Of a stretch of 64,000 bases of DNA, positions 63,460-64,000 are shown piece after piece. The notes under the pieces are model-generated. The model was not told the origin of the DNA and did no database searches. It saw only the letters and a list, made by a program, of their open reading frames with translations. The stretch lies in assembly GCF_008635795.1 (NCBI RefSeq), contig NZ_VWRQ01000009.1, positions 62,001 to 126,000 on the forward strand, read 5' to 3'. The first letter of the stretch is position 1. Every line of letters starts with the position of its first letter. The translations under genes were made by a program, and so were the position numbers. This stretch comes from Paenibacillus tepidiphilus. Lineage in GTDB: Bacteria; Bacillota; Bacilli; Paenibacillales; Paenibacillaceae.

Positions 63460-64000
63460 CTATACTTGAGTATCAATCACTTGCGGCGTAAAGCTCAGCG
63501 AAGGCTTTTGCCGCATATAAATTTCAACCGATGCCGGTGAATACCGGTATTCGGGCAAGTGAGACTCCGCCTGGAAATGCACCTCACCCTTTGTGTACTC
63601 CATTTGCACCGGCGACGGTGTAACATGGATATCTACATTATCATAGGAAGGGGTCTCCCGAATCTCTGGATACGAAACCGGCTGCCAGTCCGTTCCATAC
63701 ACTTCAGCAATCGTATTGCCTGGCTTATGGAAGTTGGCCATCCGCTCTCCCTGCTCCATCCGTTTAGCAATGGCCTGCAGCCACATTTGTTCCACTCCGG
63801 AATAAATCCGCTGGCTCATTTCCGGATAAGTTCCGCCCGTATACACCGCGCGGGCTTTGGACTGGTCTATGATAACCTCGGCAGGAGCCTGATGAATATT
63901 CCATTTTCCAGGCGTCGTCGTGATCTGCAGATCAGCTTTGGGTTGGCTCATCTCCAATTTGCCGGGCGTTGTGTCAATGCCGATTAATGCCCGGGTCTGA
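63460..64000 (-). CDS. YviE-like flagellar-locus protein (DUF6470), 5' part missing
   Basis: The frame is open to the window edge, so this is the last 180 or so residues of a protein whose start lies beyond 64000. The visible start reads QTRALIGIDTTPGKLEMSQP, then KADLQITTTPGKWNIHQAP. Repeats of this kind at the N-terminus are typical of DUF6470/YviE. The remainder is soluble, with FQAESHLPEYRYSPASVEIY near the end. YviE lies between flgL and fliW in B. subtilis, the same position as here. Its molecular role is not known. A start inside the window (TTG 63957) would cut the domain and is rejected. Confidence 0.85.
   Translation of the reverse strand, partial: QTRALIGIDTTPGKLEMSQPKADLQITTTPGKWNIHQAPAEVIIDQSKARAVYTGGTYPEMSQRIYSGVEQMWLQAIAKRMEQGERMANFHKPGNTIAEVYGTDWQPVSYPEIRETPSYDNVDIHVTPSPVQMEYTKGEVHFQAESHLPEYRYSPASVEIYMRQKPSLSFTPQVIDTQV

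Overview
The window looks like chromosomal DNA of an endospore-forming Gram-positive of the Paenibacillus type. The evidence is a split glycine dehydrogenase (gcvPA/gcvPB), an SLH-domain surface protein, the Bacillus-like flagellin block (yviE-fliW-csrA-hag-flaG-fliD-fliS-fliT), prfB with a programmed frameshift and strong AGGAGG ribosome-binding sites. It carries no rRNA, tRNA, CRISPR array, prophage or intact insertion sequence that I can see. Several intergenic repeats are present.

Layout. 1-13.2 kb: the end of the gcv locus, a LuxR-type regulator, a three-gene ABC-2 exporter, a small membrane protein, a CPA2 cation/proton antiporter behind an attenuator-like leader, and an Lnr-like ABC exporter divergent from its likely NarL-type two-component system. 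13.3-19.7 kb: a division and envelope block (minJ-like, ctpB, an M23 peptidase, ftsX, ftsE), all on the minus strand. 20-22.6 kb: a VanW/G5 protein, a CBS-like protein and an IseA-like secreted protein.

22.8-38.9 kb: a type IV pilus locus. pilB-pilT-pilC-pilA-pilD-pilMN-pilO run on the minus strand, with PilM and PilN fused in one reading frame. A divergent gene encodes a 1579-residue secreted DUF5057/choice-of-anchor-A/Ig-like protein, followed on the opposite strand by three minor-pilin-like genes (PilV-, PilW- and PilX-like). This resembles in plan the pilVWX-pilY1 tip modules of Gram-negative bacteria and is the strongest candidate here for an undescribed system.

39-49 kb: an esterase, then the full arginine pathway argCJBDFGH on the minus strand. 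It is interrupted by two families of inverted-repeat, MITE-like elements, which also occur near minJ and between prfB and secA. 49-55 kb: a YitT-family membrane protein, prfB, secA and hpf. 55.2-57.4 kb: an SLH surface protein and a cold-shock protein. 57.6-64 kb: the flagellar filament block. The flagellin gene has a SigD-type promoter and a GGA hairpin fitting CsrA control, with csrA and fliW directly upstream.

All calls rest on reading the sequence and on knowledge of the families. No database search was run. Start codons were moved to downstream ATG/GTG/TTG codons where a ribosome-binding site favoured them, and this is stated in each entry.
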